From: Lamellibrachia satsuma
Taxonomy: Eukaryota > Annelida > Polychaeta > Sabellida > Siboglinidae
Assembly: GCA_033239005.1 (NCBI GenBank)
Contig: BSQZ01000005.1
Span: 13,121,001 to 13,185,000, forward strand
DNA length: 64,000 nucleotides
Direction of reading: 5' to 3'
The translations under genes and the position numbers were made by a program. The notes under the pieces were generated by a model, which saw only the letters and a list, made by a program, of their open reading frames with translations, was not told the DNA's origin and searched no databases. This document shows positions 49,841 through 62,329 of this stretch, one piece after another. Each line of letters begins with the position of its first letter. Within the stretch, counting starts at the first letter, position 1.

Positions 49841-50220
49841 TTAATATATGAATTACAATAACTATGCTACACACCCTGGTAGACAGTGTGATCATATCAA
49901 TAATTGCACATAGCTAGTTTTGTCCTAGTGTGGAAATCTAAACTAAATCAATAATATTTTGAATCATGAATAGTAGACTGTAAGAAGGTGAAAATAACTG
50001 GACATCTTATTGTTTTAACCTCTTGTATCAAAGCCAACAGTCTGACCGCTTCACCAATGTTGCTTGGTGGTCTTCTAGTTGTTTCTAGCGTTCGCCAATG
50101 TTCTAACCGACCAGTCTATATGTTGTGGTTGCTACAGTTGTACAGTGTTTCAAGGTCTCATTCAACTAGCCAGCCTTTTACAGAACAGTATCACCGAGCC
50201 AACCTTTTTATGCTGGCATT

Positions 50221-50272
50221 GGGGTGGTCACTGCCAGGGTGGTCACTGCCAGGGTGGTCACTGCCAGGGTGC
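50221..50272. repeat. 16-bp repeat, about 3 copies
   Basis: GGGTGGTCACTGCCAG tandem. Confidence 0.95.
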
Positions 50273-50336
50273 ATGTCGTCCTCAGTGGTTCTTTTACATC
50301 CCCAATTAAGTGAGTTGGGTCCGACATAATGTGATC

Positions 50337-50547
50337 ATCCAAGTCACGAGGGATACACAGTCCCCAATGTTGAGAGCCACGAGGGATACACAGTCCTCAT
50401 TGTTGAGAGCCACGAGGAATACACAGTCCCCAAAGTTGAGAATCACGAGGGATACACAGTCCCCAATGCTGAGAGCCACGAGGGATACACAGTCCCCAAT
50501 GTTGAAAGCCACGAGGGATACACAGTCCCCAATGTTGAGAGCCATGT
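50337..50547. repeat. 33-bp minisatellite, about 6 copies
   Basis: Unit CACGAGGGATACACAGTCCC plus CAATGTTGAGAGC. It directly abuts the SINE head at 50577, so it may be amplified SINE body. Confidence 0.96.
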
Positions 50548-50576
50548 TTTTACATCAAACATACCCATGCCCGTGC

Positions 50577-50642
50577 AGGTCTTGAACTCAGAACTCTGTC
50601 ATGTAAAGTGGATGTGCTAACCACTACACTACTGTGCCTCTT
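50577..50642 (-). mobile_element. tRNA-derived SINE head
   Basis: On the minus strand: GTAGTGTAGTGGTTAGCAC (box A) and GAGTTCAAGACC (box B) at tRNA-like spacing. No matching acceptor stem is seen, so a SINE is more likely than a tRNA gene. Confidence 0.6.
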
Positions 50643-50644
50643 TT

Positions 50645-51725
50645 AGGACAAATTTTAATTAAATAATATTATGTCCAACGGAAAAAGAAGAGCCAAGAAA
50701 AAAATGGAAAAATACCCTGTATGGTTAGTGTTGATCATATAACTTGTTGATGTAACGCATGCACTGTCCACTGCAGTTTCCCAATCTTAATGAGATATCT
50801 CAGGTGATTTCATTACCTGTAGGACATCCTAACGAGCTGCAGTGAAGTAGGCTTAATGAGACATTCCAAGTGGTTGCCTGGCTAAGCCGTCTAATCCACT
50901 CTACAGAGAAGTATGTCTCACACACATAGTTCATCATTGTAATGTGCAACTGTATAGCAGTTTAACTGGTACTAGTTAACTTACCATCAACTGTTGTAAA
51001 GACACTGTTTTATTGGGTATTTTTCCATCCTTTTTCTTGGTTCTTCTTTTTGTATTGGACATAATATTATTTAATTAAAATTTGCCTTAAGACTATGGGT
51101 TTAAAACCTCTGTTCAAATTACATTCAAATTTGGCATAGGGCAAGGAATGCATCAGATTGATGAACAGAATGCCATCACTTTTAAAATGTCATGTATCAG
51201 AACTTAAAATAAAATAAATTTTATTTTCAATAATAAAAGTTTCATTGCAAATATACGCTTTTTTCTAATTGCATTCCTCATTAGCTTTGCTCTTGTTTGC
51301 AAATAAGATGTTTTGTGAGCCATGCCACGAGTAAAGAATGATGAGTTGTACATGTAAAGAGATGTTATGAGCCAACATATTGCAACAACTGTAAATGAGT
51401 TGGCACATTACACATGTAAAAGCAACTGCAATGAGTCAACATATTACATCTGTAACGCTGACAGTTTGAGTAGTGTCGATCAGGAACTGCCAATCTTCAA
51501 GTCAGTTGTCTTCAGTCTACAAATAATAACAGAAAATTCAGTGTAACAATTGCAGGTGCTCTCAACTTGATGTAATTTCTGCATTGATTACATCCTAGTT
51601 TGTGGTGCATCCAGACTGCCGAGGGCAGGAAACTGCACAGTTTTCAAAACTGATGAAGCCTCAAGCAAGTTATTACTCTCTGACCTAACAAACCCAGTAT
51701 GCCTTGAGATGGAGATATGTAATCT
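50645..51725. other. AT-rich spacer, no gene seen
   Basis: Short frames only; none recognised. Confidence 0.4.
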
Positions 51726-51729
51726 TAGT

Positions 51730-51950
51730 GTCTGTGTGATCAGGAGATATGTCATCTTTGTGTCTCTGTGGTCAGGAGATTTGTCATCTATGTGTCTCTG
51801 TGGTCAGGATATGGGTCATCTTTGTGTCTCTGTGGTCAGGCGATATGTCATCTTTGTGTCTCTGTGGTCAGGAGATATGTCATCTATGTGTCTCTGTGGT
51901 CAAGAGATGTGTCATCTTTGTGTCTCTGTGGTCAGGAGATATGTCATTGT
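51730..51950. repeat. 32-bp minisatellite, about 7 copies
   Basis: Unit GGAGATATGTCATCTTTGTG plus TCTCTGTGGTCA. Confidence 0.96.
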
Positions 51951-51959
51951 GTCATCCTA

Positions 51960-53505
51960 GTAGCTTTGTGGTCAGTGCCATAGAGTCAAGTTTCTTTGTT
52001 TCAAGTCATATTTACATGTCTTGTGGATTAATTATGCCATCTCTGGTGATAGTGTCAACCTGCAGCAGGAATTAATGACATCTTGACAATTATGGCTATG
52101 GCACTCAGCCCTTTACTGCAGAGTTTTTATGGCTGCAAATTACAGCTATAAATTTACCTTTATATATATGTATGTGTATGTGTATTACATATAACCAATT
52201 TATGAATGGCATATTGAAAACTGCCCAGTCACTATAAGCATGTTAGTTATAGTATCACGTACAGTGGCAGAACTAACCACAAACAATGGTGTGATTTTAT
52301 GGCACTAATTTTATCTTTTCCCTTTCTTAATCCATTTTATGCCAACTACAACTCCAGCACTTAGTAGTTTATCCTGTTATAATCAATATGAATACTGGAT
52401 TTGTTGGTGTGAAATGAGTTAATGAAATTATCTACAACTACTTAACATGTTGAGTGTGAATGCATGCTTATGAACATGCATGGTTATGGATGCGCACAGT
52501 GCCGCACACACACACCCACATGCGTGCGTTACTAGGTGTGTGTAGTTGACACACTGACACTCTATTGACGTGACACTTGATATTGCACTCTGTCCACCAC
52601 TTACCTATTGCACTCAGATACCATTGCATTATGTAGTTCTAATGTTCTGCACAATGGAATTACATTTGATGAGTAATATGCACTTCAGAGTTCTTACAGC
52701 TTTCAGTGGATCATATTCATAACAACAGCTCCATATTTGCTGTTGTTTTCCTGGATGAATTAGCTTATAACTCCCTTCTTAATTAAATTTTTTTGTCTAG
52801 TTTCTTTCAGATTCATTTTGCAAATTTTGTTTACCTATGTACTAATTTAGTATCCACAACAGACATGCTGGGTTGTTTGTACAAATTTGTTATTTAGTTT
52901 TGGTGAATTCATTGAACAAACTATTATATTACTTTTGACTGGGCCAGGTTAAAATGACACAAAAAAGGGCCAAGGTAGTTTGGCTCTGTATACTCTCCTG
53001 CAGCTATTCAGACTTTTGCAGGTTATCTGGTCTAATTATTAAAGTAAATTCTTATGATGATTTTGAGAAAAGTGCACTCTCTTTTATTGAACCAACAGCG
53101 CACTATTCACACTATTCACACACTACTGATTTCAACATCAACAAACCAGATTCCTGATGGGCTAAATCAACTGAGGATCGAGCGAGCGAGCTGTACATTA
53201 CAAACACGTTCTTGGTTTGAGGAAGACAAAAACAGTTGGTAATAAATCAACTATTGTTGATTTGTCTCGACTGTCCAACTATGACAGGAAATAAAGAAAA
53301 TATTTGGAACATTTTATAATCATGCATAGATGTCTACTTTTCTTTCTTAATTTAATACTTATTTAATACACTGAAACCTCATTTGTCTGTTCTGTGATAA
53401 TTCGTTTTATTTAATAATCCGCATGTTTTTTTGTGAAAAAATCTTTACACACTGTAAATTACTTCATTATTTTGTAATTCACCAATCCACAGGTTTTGTT
53501 AATCC
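51960..53505. other. AT-rich spacer, no gene seen
   Basis: No recognisable exon or RNA gene. Confidence 0.4.
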
Positions 53506-53572
53506 AGCTACAACCATTTGTTAATCTAGCTACAACCATTTGTTAATCCAGCTACAACCATTTCGAACCAAA
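53506..53572. repeat. 22-bp repeat, 3 copies
   Basis: TTAATCCAGCTACAACCATT with small changes. Confidence 0.9.
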
Positions 53573-53689
53573 GTGTGCGGATTAATGAGGTTCTGGAATC
53601 TGGATAATTACTCGGCAAAGTCCAACTAGGATACTGTGCTGAGGGTTTATTAAAGAGTGTCATACTCTAGAATTAGTGAGTCCATCACA

Positions 53690-53890
53690 AGTTTTTTCCA
53701 TTTCCCTGTGTGGGATCTTTTACTTCCCCTGGCCTAGACATCAGGTAGAAGGGACCAATGGCTTTTAGTGTATCTTATGAAAGACACAGGCAAAGTGGGG
53801 TGAATAAAATTGCCTAAGCTTTGAAACAGCATAGGTGAAATCGAACTACCATCCTCTCGATCGACCATTAGACCACTACTCCCCACTTAA
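53690..53890 (-). mobile_element. tRNA-derived SINE, copy 1
   Basis: Minus strand: tRNA-like head with TAGTGGTCTAATGG (box A) and TAGTTCGATTTC (box B). The body shares CCATTGGTCCCTTCTACCTG and GGGGAAGTAAAAGATCCCA-type text with the copy at 63590-63776. Confidence 0.75.
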
Positions 53891-53950
53891 CACTGGTTCC
53901 ACTGTAATTTCCAACTGATTATTATGAGGATGTACTTTTTTATTTCTAAA

Positions 53951-55318
53951 ATTGGGTCATTCTGTGTCAAACCAACCAATTTTCAGGAAATTTCAGAAGT
54001 TGATTTCTCAAAATTCGCGTAAATTTTGACCAATGAACAAGAAACTATACCTGAGCATATCTGTAAAAGAACTACATTTACAGGCAAATTGTGTCTGTAA
54101 CACCCTATGATGTGAACAGGGGGTACGTGCCCCAAAATGCGCCTGTTATTTTAATCTGTTTTCAAGTACTTCTAACTTAAGAAGTTTACAAGCTACATAT
54201 CTGCTAAATATATAGACATATTGGTGCAGATTATCTATGCAAAATTCAAGTATGATAGAACAAAAGACCATGGGTATACTGGGTGCACGAAACATTAAAA
54301 ACAATTCCAAGAAGGATTTCAGCAGTCTGTATTTCATTGTTGTGTTATAGTACAATGTCCAAATTGCCACCATCTATTGTCAGGGATACTGACAATAATC
54401 TTTTAGTTCAGTAGACTTCTAGTTGCCATACTTTCAGAATAATTCAGCCTTAAACTTTTTATATTTTACAAATGTCAGCACCCAAAATGAGAATGTGGGA
54501 CAAGTCATATCACCACCATTTTTTAAATGTGCATAATTCTTTATTAGATAAACTACATATTAAAATTTTAGGATGGTGTTCTGTCTTGTTTAATATGTAT
54601 TGCAGCTGAAAGTTTCTGTTCTGCCCAATGGCATTTTTCTCCAAAATTTCTCCCAAATTGGCCAAAAATATCCAAAATAAAAGTGACAAAACACCATCCT
54701 GAAATGTTAGGATGTTGTTTACCCAATAAAGGGCTATGCACAGTTAGAAAATGGTGGTTAAAGGACTTGTCCCACATTCTCATTTTGGGTGCTGAAATTT
54801 GTAAAACATAGAAAAAAAGTTTAAGGCTGAAAGTATATCAACTAGAAGCCTACTGGACTAATAGTTTATTGCCAGTGTACCAGACAATAGATGGTAGCAA
54901 TGTGGACATTGTACTGTAACACAACAAATAAATACAGGCTGCTGAAATCCTTCTCAGAACTTTTTTAAATGTTATTTTCCATTTTCATGCACCCAGTATA
55001 CCCATTAACCTTTGTCCTGTCATTCTTGAATTTTGCATAGATAAACTGCACCAATATGTCTATATATTCAGCAAGTTATCAGATCTGTAGCGTGTAAACT
55101 TCTTAGAAGCACCTGAAAACAGATAAAAATAATAGGTGCATTTTTGGGCGCTCACCCCCATTTACATAATAGGGCATGAAAGACACAATGTGCCTGTATA
55201 TGCTTAGTTCTTTTGCAGAAGTGCTCAGATGTAGCTACTTAGTCAATGGTTAAAATTGAGGCAAATTCTGAGATATCAACTTTTTGACCATTTGTTAATT
55301 GTCAAGGGATGACCCAAT
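53951..55318. mobile_element. 1.37-kb palindromic foldback element
   Basis: The two halves are imperfect reverse complements over almost 600 bp each. The ends are ATTGGGTCATTC and GGATGACCCAAT. Inner pairs include AGCACCCAAAATGAGAATGT with ACATTCTCATTTTGGGTGCT, and AGGATGGTGTTCTGTC with GTGACAAAACACCATCCT. The centre is near 54640. No transposase frame, and no clear target duplication. Confidence 0.92.
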
Positions 55319-55400
55319 TATACAAGAAGTATTTGGTGTTGACTAGTTCGCCCAGGTGCTTGTTTTCATATTGAAAGAAGTCTCCGTCCACGAGAAGGCA

Positions 55401-55424
55401 GTGATGTTTCTATTGAAACATCAC
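55401..55424. other. Perfect 10-bp stem, 4-nt loop
   Basis: GTGATGTTTC, TATT, GAAACATCAC. No T-run follows, so not a Pol III terminator; function unknown. Confidence 0.6.
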
Positions 55425-55429
55425 AGTCA

Positions 55430-56225
55430 TCTGTAATGAACGCGTGAATCCTTGTAATTGGCCGGTGGTGAAGGAAACTCCATCAGTGTCGTAATTTGAT
55501 GAATCAGTGGCGCCGACTGTCAGAGTATGTGTTTTTTGCACGTATAAGAAAGATATTCTAATCTCTCACATATGTTTTTGTTTAGATTATTGTTGGCGCT
55601 CTGGCTGGTCTTGAACAGTGTAAATGGATGGATAGACAAAGAAGGATAAGCCAGAACTGCGGTCATGGGAAACAGGAGTTGGAGGAATAGTAATCCATAG
55701 GGATCACTCCCAGAAAACAGACAGCACATGGAGATGGCACAAGGAGGTCTTAAATAATGTTCTATTTGTAATTTTTATCACAAGCTGTAATAGATGTTCT
55801 CTGGAGACTATGCTGGGGTAGCTCTATGATGCTGTATGGGAGCTGAGGGGGTATTTTAGTTGTCTCAGAAGGCTGGATGGTGGATATTTATTTTAAGTCC
55901 AGGGAGCACATCCCAATGGAAGGACTGACTAGCATGGAAAATACCCAGGAGTTTTGGAAATCTCGCAGTGCACATGTTGTAGTCTTCTGCAGTCTGCCTT
56001 GGAATGCAGCAGTATGGTTTCAATGTTCTTAGTTGCTTTTGTGTCATCACATATGATTGGTCCAATTAGAGTATGATTGTTCAGGCAAATACAGCTAATT
56101 CTCCTCTGCTGCCGTCTTGTTTAGTGGGTGACAGAACGACACAGCTGGGAATTCAGTTGAGATGGAAATGGTCACAAATGTAAATCACCAGCAAAATGAC
56201 CTAATCCAAAACCATTAAATGAGAT
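55430..56225. other. Spacer, no gene seen
   Basis: Nothing recognised. Confidence 0.4.
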
Positions 56226-56226
56226 G

Positions 56227-56478
56227 GTGTGTCTCTTCTTGTCACTCTAGTGACACTGTCTCTTCTTGTCACTCTAGTGACACTGTCTCTTCTTGTCACT
56301 CTAGTGACACTGTCTCTTCTTGTCACTCTAGTGACACTGTTTCTTCTTGTCACTCTAGTGACACTGTCTCTTCTTGTCACTCTAGTGACACTGTCTCTTC
56401 TTGTCACTCTAGTGACACTGTCTCTTCTTGTCACTCTAGCGACACTGTCTCTTCTTGTCACTCTAGCGACACTGGTTG
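56227..56478. repeat. 27-bp minisatellite, 9 copies, palindromic core
   Basis: Unit GTGACACTGTCTCTTCTTGT plus CACTCTA. Each junction forms GTCACTCTAGTGAC, an inverted repeat. The last two copies carry CTAGCGAC. Confidence 0.97.
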
Positions 56479-56479
56479 T

Positions 56480-57378
56480 TAGTCTAGATTTACTTGGGTC
56501 GATCCTATTAGACTCTTCAGCACAGATATAGTCATTCTGTATAGGAGTGCTCTCTGGGTCAAATAAAACAGTCTGGAGATGCTCTCCGGTCACATGACCA
56601 CAAACATGGCATACTGTTCATCTTCGCTATAGTGGAATTGTATTCTTTTGACTTTCTCTTACACTAAGTAATAATCACATGGCATAGACACAGGATTCAA
56701 TTCTTTTATGTCCAAATGAGAAATACAAACAAAGTATTTAAGTATACACACAATATACAACCACATAAAACATTTTCAAATGGAAATGGGGGAAAGCTCC
56801 GTGATAATACAGGGTCTCAACACCCTCTGGTAGCTGTTCTGATTGACTTCTGAACTCCCCACCTGTGTTAGAATATAGTGTTTTATTGTCTGTTGGGTGT
56901 GAATCATTCTTGCTTTCAACCATGACAAACTGGTAGCTGCGCCCACACACGCCAGACCAACTGGATGTGTTGCCCTTCAGTGGTAACAGTGACATTAGTC
57001 ATAACACCATCATTCCTAAATACCACTTGCTTAGCCTGCTGGCCTAAAGGGGTGGTATTAAAATTCCATGCATTTAAGTTAGAAAGTTAAATAGAAATTG
57101 AAAAGTTAAAAGGTTTCACTTTGATGCTACATCATTGCGGAGTCAATCTTGTAAGTAAATATGTAGAAAAATGCCATAACATGGCAATCAGTATAACTTG
57201 AGTTTAAGAATGGACTAATGGTTAATGGATTATTAATACTAATTAATATTAATTAATACATGCTGCAATATGCAATAAAATAATCGTCAGTTTAAATTGG
57301 TTAACTGTTGGAAGACGTGACATTTCAGTAGCCTCTGAAAACCTGCATAGTGATCTGAGTGTATGCACTGTGACACCT
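56480..57378. other. Spacer, no gene seen
   Basis: TAATATTAATTAATA-type AT-rich sequence near 57235; nothing else recognised. Confidence 0.4.
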
Positions 57379-57379
57379 G

Positions 57380-57700
57380 GATGACACGACTGAGTGTACA
57401 CACATGAGTGACATGACTGAGTGTACACACATGGGTGACATGACTGAGTGTACACACATGGGTGACATGACTGAGTGTACACACATGGGTGACACGACTG
57501 AGTGTACACACATGGGTGACATGACTGAGTGTACACACATGGGTGACACGACTGAGTGTACACACATGGGTGACACGACTGAGTGTACACACATGGGTGA
57601 CACGACTGAGTGTACACACATGGATGACACAACTGAGTGTACACACATGGGTGACACGACTGAGTGTACACACATGGGTGACACGACTGAGTGTAGCAAG
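57380..57700. repeat. 27-bp minisatellite, about 12 copies
   Basis: Unit GACATGACTGAGTGTACACA plus CATGGGT. Open in several frames because 27 is divisible by three. Confidence 0.97.
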
Positions 57701-58251
57701 GCAAGTGTTGAATTATGAGGGTTAGTTTTATTGCTGGTAGCACATTGGCCCTTTAACACTTGAAAGGAAGTGGACATTTCAGCGTACTTCTTCAGTTTTA
57801 AGCAATGGATGAACATTGTCATAGTGTTCCCTAAAGCTTAAGACAGAGTCTAGACAGTCGTTTATTCAGGGTAACCCTGCCACCGTCTGACACTGGATCC
57901 ATCATGGGGTGATTATTCTGGATATGATTACTGCCAGTTGAAACCCTCTACCCTCCCAGTAAAAACTTATTGCCTAGGTGACTACTGTTGATATATCCTT
58001 AGTCCGAGAATGTCAGCCTTGAAATGTACCCTGCCCCCCCACCCACCCCAGAACTGCACCGGATTGTCTGCAATATTGTTAGATATGGTTTATGACACTG
58101 ATAGCTGAGTTTTACTGTCAGTTTCATTCCAACTCAACCTATGGGTGTTACAAGTGTTGTGTTGTGAAATGGCAGTATGTATTGGTTCTGCTGTTAAACT
58201 TATTACGCACTGCTGCTGCTGAACACGTTTTAAATGAGTTGGACTTCTTTT

Positions 58252-58757
58252 CGGAAAAAAGCCCCCCATAAGAAAAAATAAATAAACTTAATCATCATTT
58301 TCTATTTAAATTATTATGTACAATCAGTTTGAAGCATTCAGAGTGAGCACATTCACACATTCACACATTCACACATTCACACAAAGCCTGTCAGTAACTT
58401 CTGTGATGAATACGTATCACACCCCAGTCAATGCACAATGCACATAAAAAGAATACAAACACAAACTCCAAGAATGTTGCAGGTGAGAAAATGGACTTCC
58501 AGGATTGCAGTTATCTAAATGTGAGTGAAAGGATGAGTTGTATTGTTGAGCATAAATGAAAGCATTTAATACTCTCTCTTGACACCATCCAGCTAAAAAA
58601 ATTTAGTCCTTTGATCATTTGTCACACTAACCTGTACAACCAAATGTATTTCAGTGGGAAGTAAAGTCATTTGACAAGTTTACTATAAAAGCTTTGTTTT
58701 ATTCTTTGCTTTATTTTCTTATGGGAGCTTTTTTTCAGGGAGGGGGGCTTATTTCCG
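58252..58757. mobile_element. MITE-like element with inverted ends
   Basis: CGGAAAAAAGCCCCCCATAA at the left pairs with CTTATGGG...GGGGGGCTTATTTCCG at the right. The right end holds 14-16 extra bases. About 500 bp, with no coding content. Confidence 0.6.
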
Positions 58758-58759
58758 TA

Positions 58760-60185
58760 TTTCCTTTTATGGGATAGCTTCTGTCACCTTCAGAGACTGC
58801 TTAAATTATTTAGTATATTGTATCATATATTTGTTTAGAAATAATTTCTGGATGTGTCATTGTTGAAAGCATTAACAACTGGCAGAATAATAATACATTA
58901 CCGATTGTAATAGCTTTGTTAGGTGCTCAGCCTTTGAATAACTAAGAAGTAGAAGAGAAAGTAAGATGGATTGACTACATCAATCATTGGACAGATGGTG
59001 GACTTGAAGTGGCTGGAGAGATTGTAAGATGTCAACGGCCTCACTGAGGTTATGGCTACACATCATCCACATTGTCAACCTTGGAGAATGCCAACCTAGA
59101 TAGAGACATATGCGGAACCTTTTATGGCATTATATGAATGGACCTGTGGCACGGAGCATGAGACTGGCAGCGTATGCTTGAAGACCTTACAGTCTCTGCA
59201 CCAATTTTCACACTGACCATCTGGCAATTTGGTTATTAGCATGAGCTGGCCAGTGTTTTCTGGACATGAGAGGTGACCGTAATTCAGTTGTCGAGGGCCA
59301 GGAGACCATGAGCTGTCACATTCTTGTCACTAAACCATGGTCAGGAATGGCAGTTTAAGTGGATGTCATTCCCTGATGAAGATTGAAACGATCTAACGAG
59401 AAGCTTCGCTGTTCCTAGAACCCAGACAATGCCGCTGGCCATCGACCTCATTGCCTCACAAGGTTCTGCCTAGATGCTGCAGGAACAGTGGCTGGCCAAC
59501 ACTGACGGTTGCTCTGGCAATCTTTAGAGGCACATTGTAATTATTGTAGACTGAAACTTTGGTTGATTGATTGGTTGGTTACCTAATTGGTTTTCTAATT
59601 GACTTGGTTGAGCTGGATGGTTGCTTTCTCAATCAACAAAAAATTGAAGGATATGTTGCAACCTCTGTGATCTTGGAAGGTGGTTGCTTTTTAGTTTCTT
59701 TAGATGAAATAAAATGGCAGATTTGGACACATAGTGGTTCTGTGTTTGCCAACCTCCCTTAATACATCACTTGTAGTCTAGTTACCCCAATTCCATAGAC
59801 TTGCGCAGGTGCTTATCAGTCACACTAGTTAACATGTCAGCTGTCAGTCAGTCGGAGAAATGACTGGAATCTCCCACTTTTGGAACACATTCTAAGTAAA
59901 CCACTGGGGTGATATTCTTGATTTTAGTTGTACGTGGTTAGTTTTTGTCAAATTACAAATTTACAAATAGTTCTTGGTAATTTTCACAACTGACTGATGA
60001 AGACTGACCGATTCACTCAAGCTATGGGCACTACTCATGAAGTCTGCTGTTGAACCTGTGGCTGGGTTTGCTTTGGTTTTGACACATGGAAATAAACATG
60101 AACCACATATGTGCTGACTACCACGTGTGTTGATCAGTCCAAGTGTGACAGAGTGCAGGTTTCCTTGGTGTCACTATGTCACATG
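58760..60185. other. Spacer, no gene seen
   Basis: Less AT-rich at 58950-59530, but no family-like frame found there. Confidence 0.4.
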
Positions 60186-60189
60186 GTGT

Positions 60190-61375
60190 CAGACCAGCTG
60201 TCACTAACACTACTACCAACACCACTGAAATTGTGACTAACAGTAACACCACTACCATCACAACTGCAGCTGTCACTAACACTATTAACAACACCACTGA
60301 AACTGTCACTAATAGTAACACCAGTACCAACACCACAGCAGCTGTCACTAACACTGCTACCATCACCCCTGCAGCTGTCACTAACACTGCTACCAGTACC
60401 ACATCAGGTGTCAATCACATCACCAACAACACCACTGCATCTATCACTAACACCACCACCAACACCATTGCAACTGTTACTAACACTGCAACCATCACCA
60501 CTGCAGCTGTCACTAACACCACTACCAACACCACTGAAACTGTTACTAAGAGTAACAGCACTACCAAAGCCACTGCAGCTGTCACTAACACTGCAACCAT
60601 CACCACTGCAGCTGTCACTAACACCACTACCAACACCACTGAAACTGTTACTAAGAGTAACAGCACTACCAAAGCCAATGCAGCTGTTACTAATACCACT
60701 ACCAGCACCACTGCGTATGTCACGAACACCACTACCAACACCACTGTAACTGTCACTAATACTGCAACTATCACCACTGCAGCTGTCACTAACGCCCCTA
60801 CCAACACCACTGCAGCTGTCACTAAGACTGCAACTATCACCATTGCAGCTGTCAGTTACACCCCTACCAACACCACTACAGCTGTCACCAACACTGCAAC
60901 TATCACCACTGCAGCTGTCAATAACACTGCAACCATCACCACTGCAGCTGTCACTAACATTGCAGCTGTCACCACTGCAGCTGTCACTAACGCCACTACC
61001 AATACCACTGCAGCTGTTACTAACACTGCAACCATCGCCACTGCAGGTGTCACTAACGCCACTACCAACACCACTGCAGCTGTTACTAACACTGCAACCA
61101 TCACCACTGCAGGTTTCACTAATACCACTACCAACACCACTACAGCTGTTATTAACACTGCAACCATCACCACTGTAGCTGTAACTAACACTGCAACCAT
61201 CACCACTGCAGGTGTCACTAATGCCACTACCAACACCACTGCAGCTGTTACTAACACTGCAACCATCACCACTACAGGTGTCACTAACACCACTACCAAC
61301 ACCATTGCAGCTGTTACTAACACTGCAACCATCACCACTGCAGCTGTCACTAACACCGTCACCAATAGGAGCTCC
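60190..61375 (+). repeat. Complex minisatellite with a 416-codon Thr/Asn-rich open frame (60176-61426)
   Basis: Units of about 30-33 bp (ACTAACACTGCAACCATCAC, CACTGCAGCTGTC; variant ACCACTACCAACACCACTG). One + frame is open from an ATG at 60179 to 61426 and reads TNTTTNTTAAVTNTATITTA. Another + frame (LTLQPSPLQLSLTPLPTPLQ) and a minus frame (VLVTAAVVMVAVLVTAAVVL) are also open, so openness may just follow from unit length. No signal peptide or flanking exon was seen. A mucin-like protein is possible but unsupported. Confidence 0.6.
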
Positions 61376-61839
61376 ATCACAGCCACCATGCGTGCTATAG
61401 AGTTACGGTACACAGAGATCAGCTGAACCGGATAATGCTTGATTTCTGTTTGGTCATTTCCTCTATTGATTTCCTTGTCTCTCATTCAATAAGTTCTGCA
61501 CAATATGTGCAGCGGCCAGTGTGATGTACTGATGGTGCTGGATTTAGGTGAGCAGCACACAACCTAATTGGAAGAAATTGCATTTATTGCACACAACAGA
61601 GCATTTGATAGACCACCTTGGTTATGTCCACTGTGGTGCTATTGATTCTGTGAGTGGGTGCTGTAATGGGGTGCTGTTAGGGGTGGCTGCAGGTTAGCAC
61701 TGTGTTGTGACATTGTGTAATAACTGTTGCTTCAAGTAGATTATAGGGATAAAAAAACTATAAGAAATGTGTCCACTACATGAATATCCTTTGTCCAGAG
61801 GAATGAAGAGTCCTGTGTTCATTATCAATGAGTACAACA

Positions 61840-62215
61840 TTGTACCTAGAGACATGGAGGTTAAGAGGAGATCAGACTGAAGTTTTTAAGGTATTGAATG
61901 GGTATGAAAATATTGATAGAAATATGTCTTTCTCACTCAAGAAAGATAGTAGAACTAGAGAACATGAAGTCAAATTAGTAAAGGATCAGTGTAGATTGAA
62001 TATCAGGAAGTACTCGTTCTCACAGAGGACAATAAATGAATGGAACAAATTGTTACGGATTGCATAACTGCTAGCAGTGTGAATATGTTTAAAATCGAGG
62101 TTGACACATATCTCAGGAGAGCGGGTTACACGTACATGAACGTTGTTGGACTCTTGATAAGCCAATCCAATGGCTTCCTTGTCCACTTGCCATCTGGACC
62201 ATTTGCTTGGATGGC
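61840..62215 (+). mobile_element. 5'-truncated LINE 3' end
   Basis: Encodes ETWRLRGDQTEVFKVLNGYE, NIDRNMSFSLKKDSRTREHE and LNIRKYSFSQRTINEWNKL, then after a frameshift SVNMFKIEVDTYLRRAGYT. Same family as 40040-40350 and 15960-17340. Confidence 0.9.
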
Positions 62216-62329
62216 AAATCTTGTTAAATCTTGTTAAAAACCTGCTATAATACTTGTTTTTTCCAACTGGGTTCCTTTATATAATTTGTATAATTTATAT
62301 AATGTTACACACATTCATGCAGTTACCCC

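Noticed and set aside
49437..49861. His/Cys/Thr-rich frames
   Set aside because: Shadow of the 40-bp minisatellite.
57249..57822. Cys/His-rich frames (CVYTQSCHP repeats), zinc-knuckle-like at first sight
   Set aside because: Shadow of the 27-bp minisatellite; three frames are equally open.
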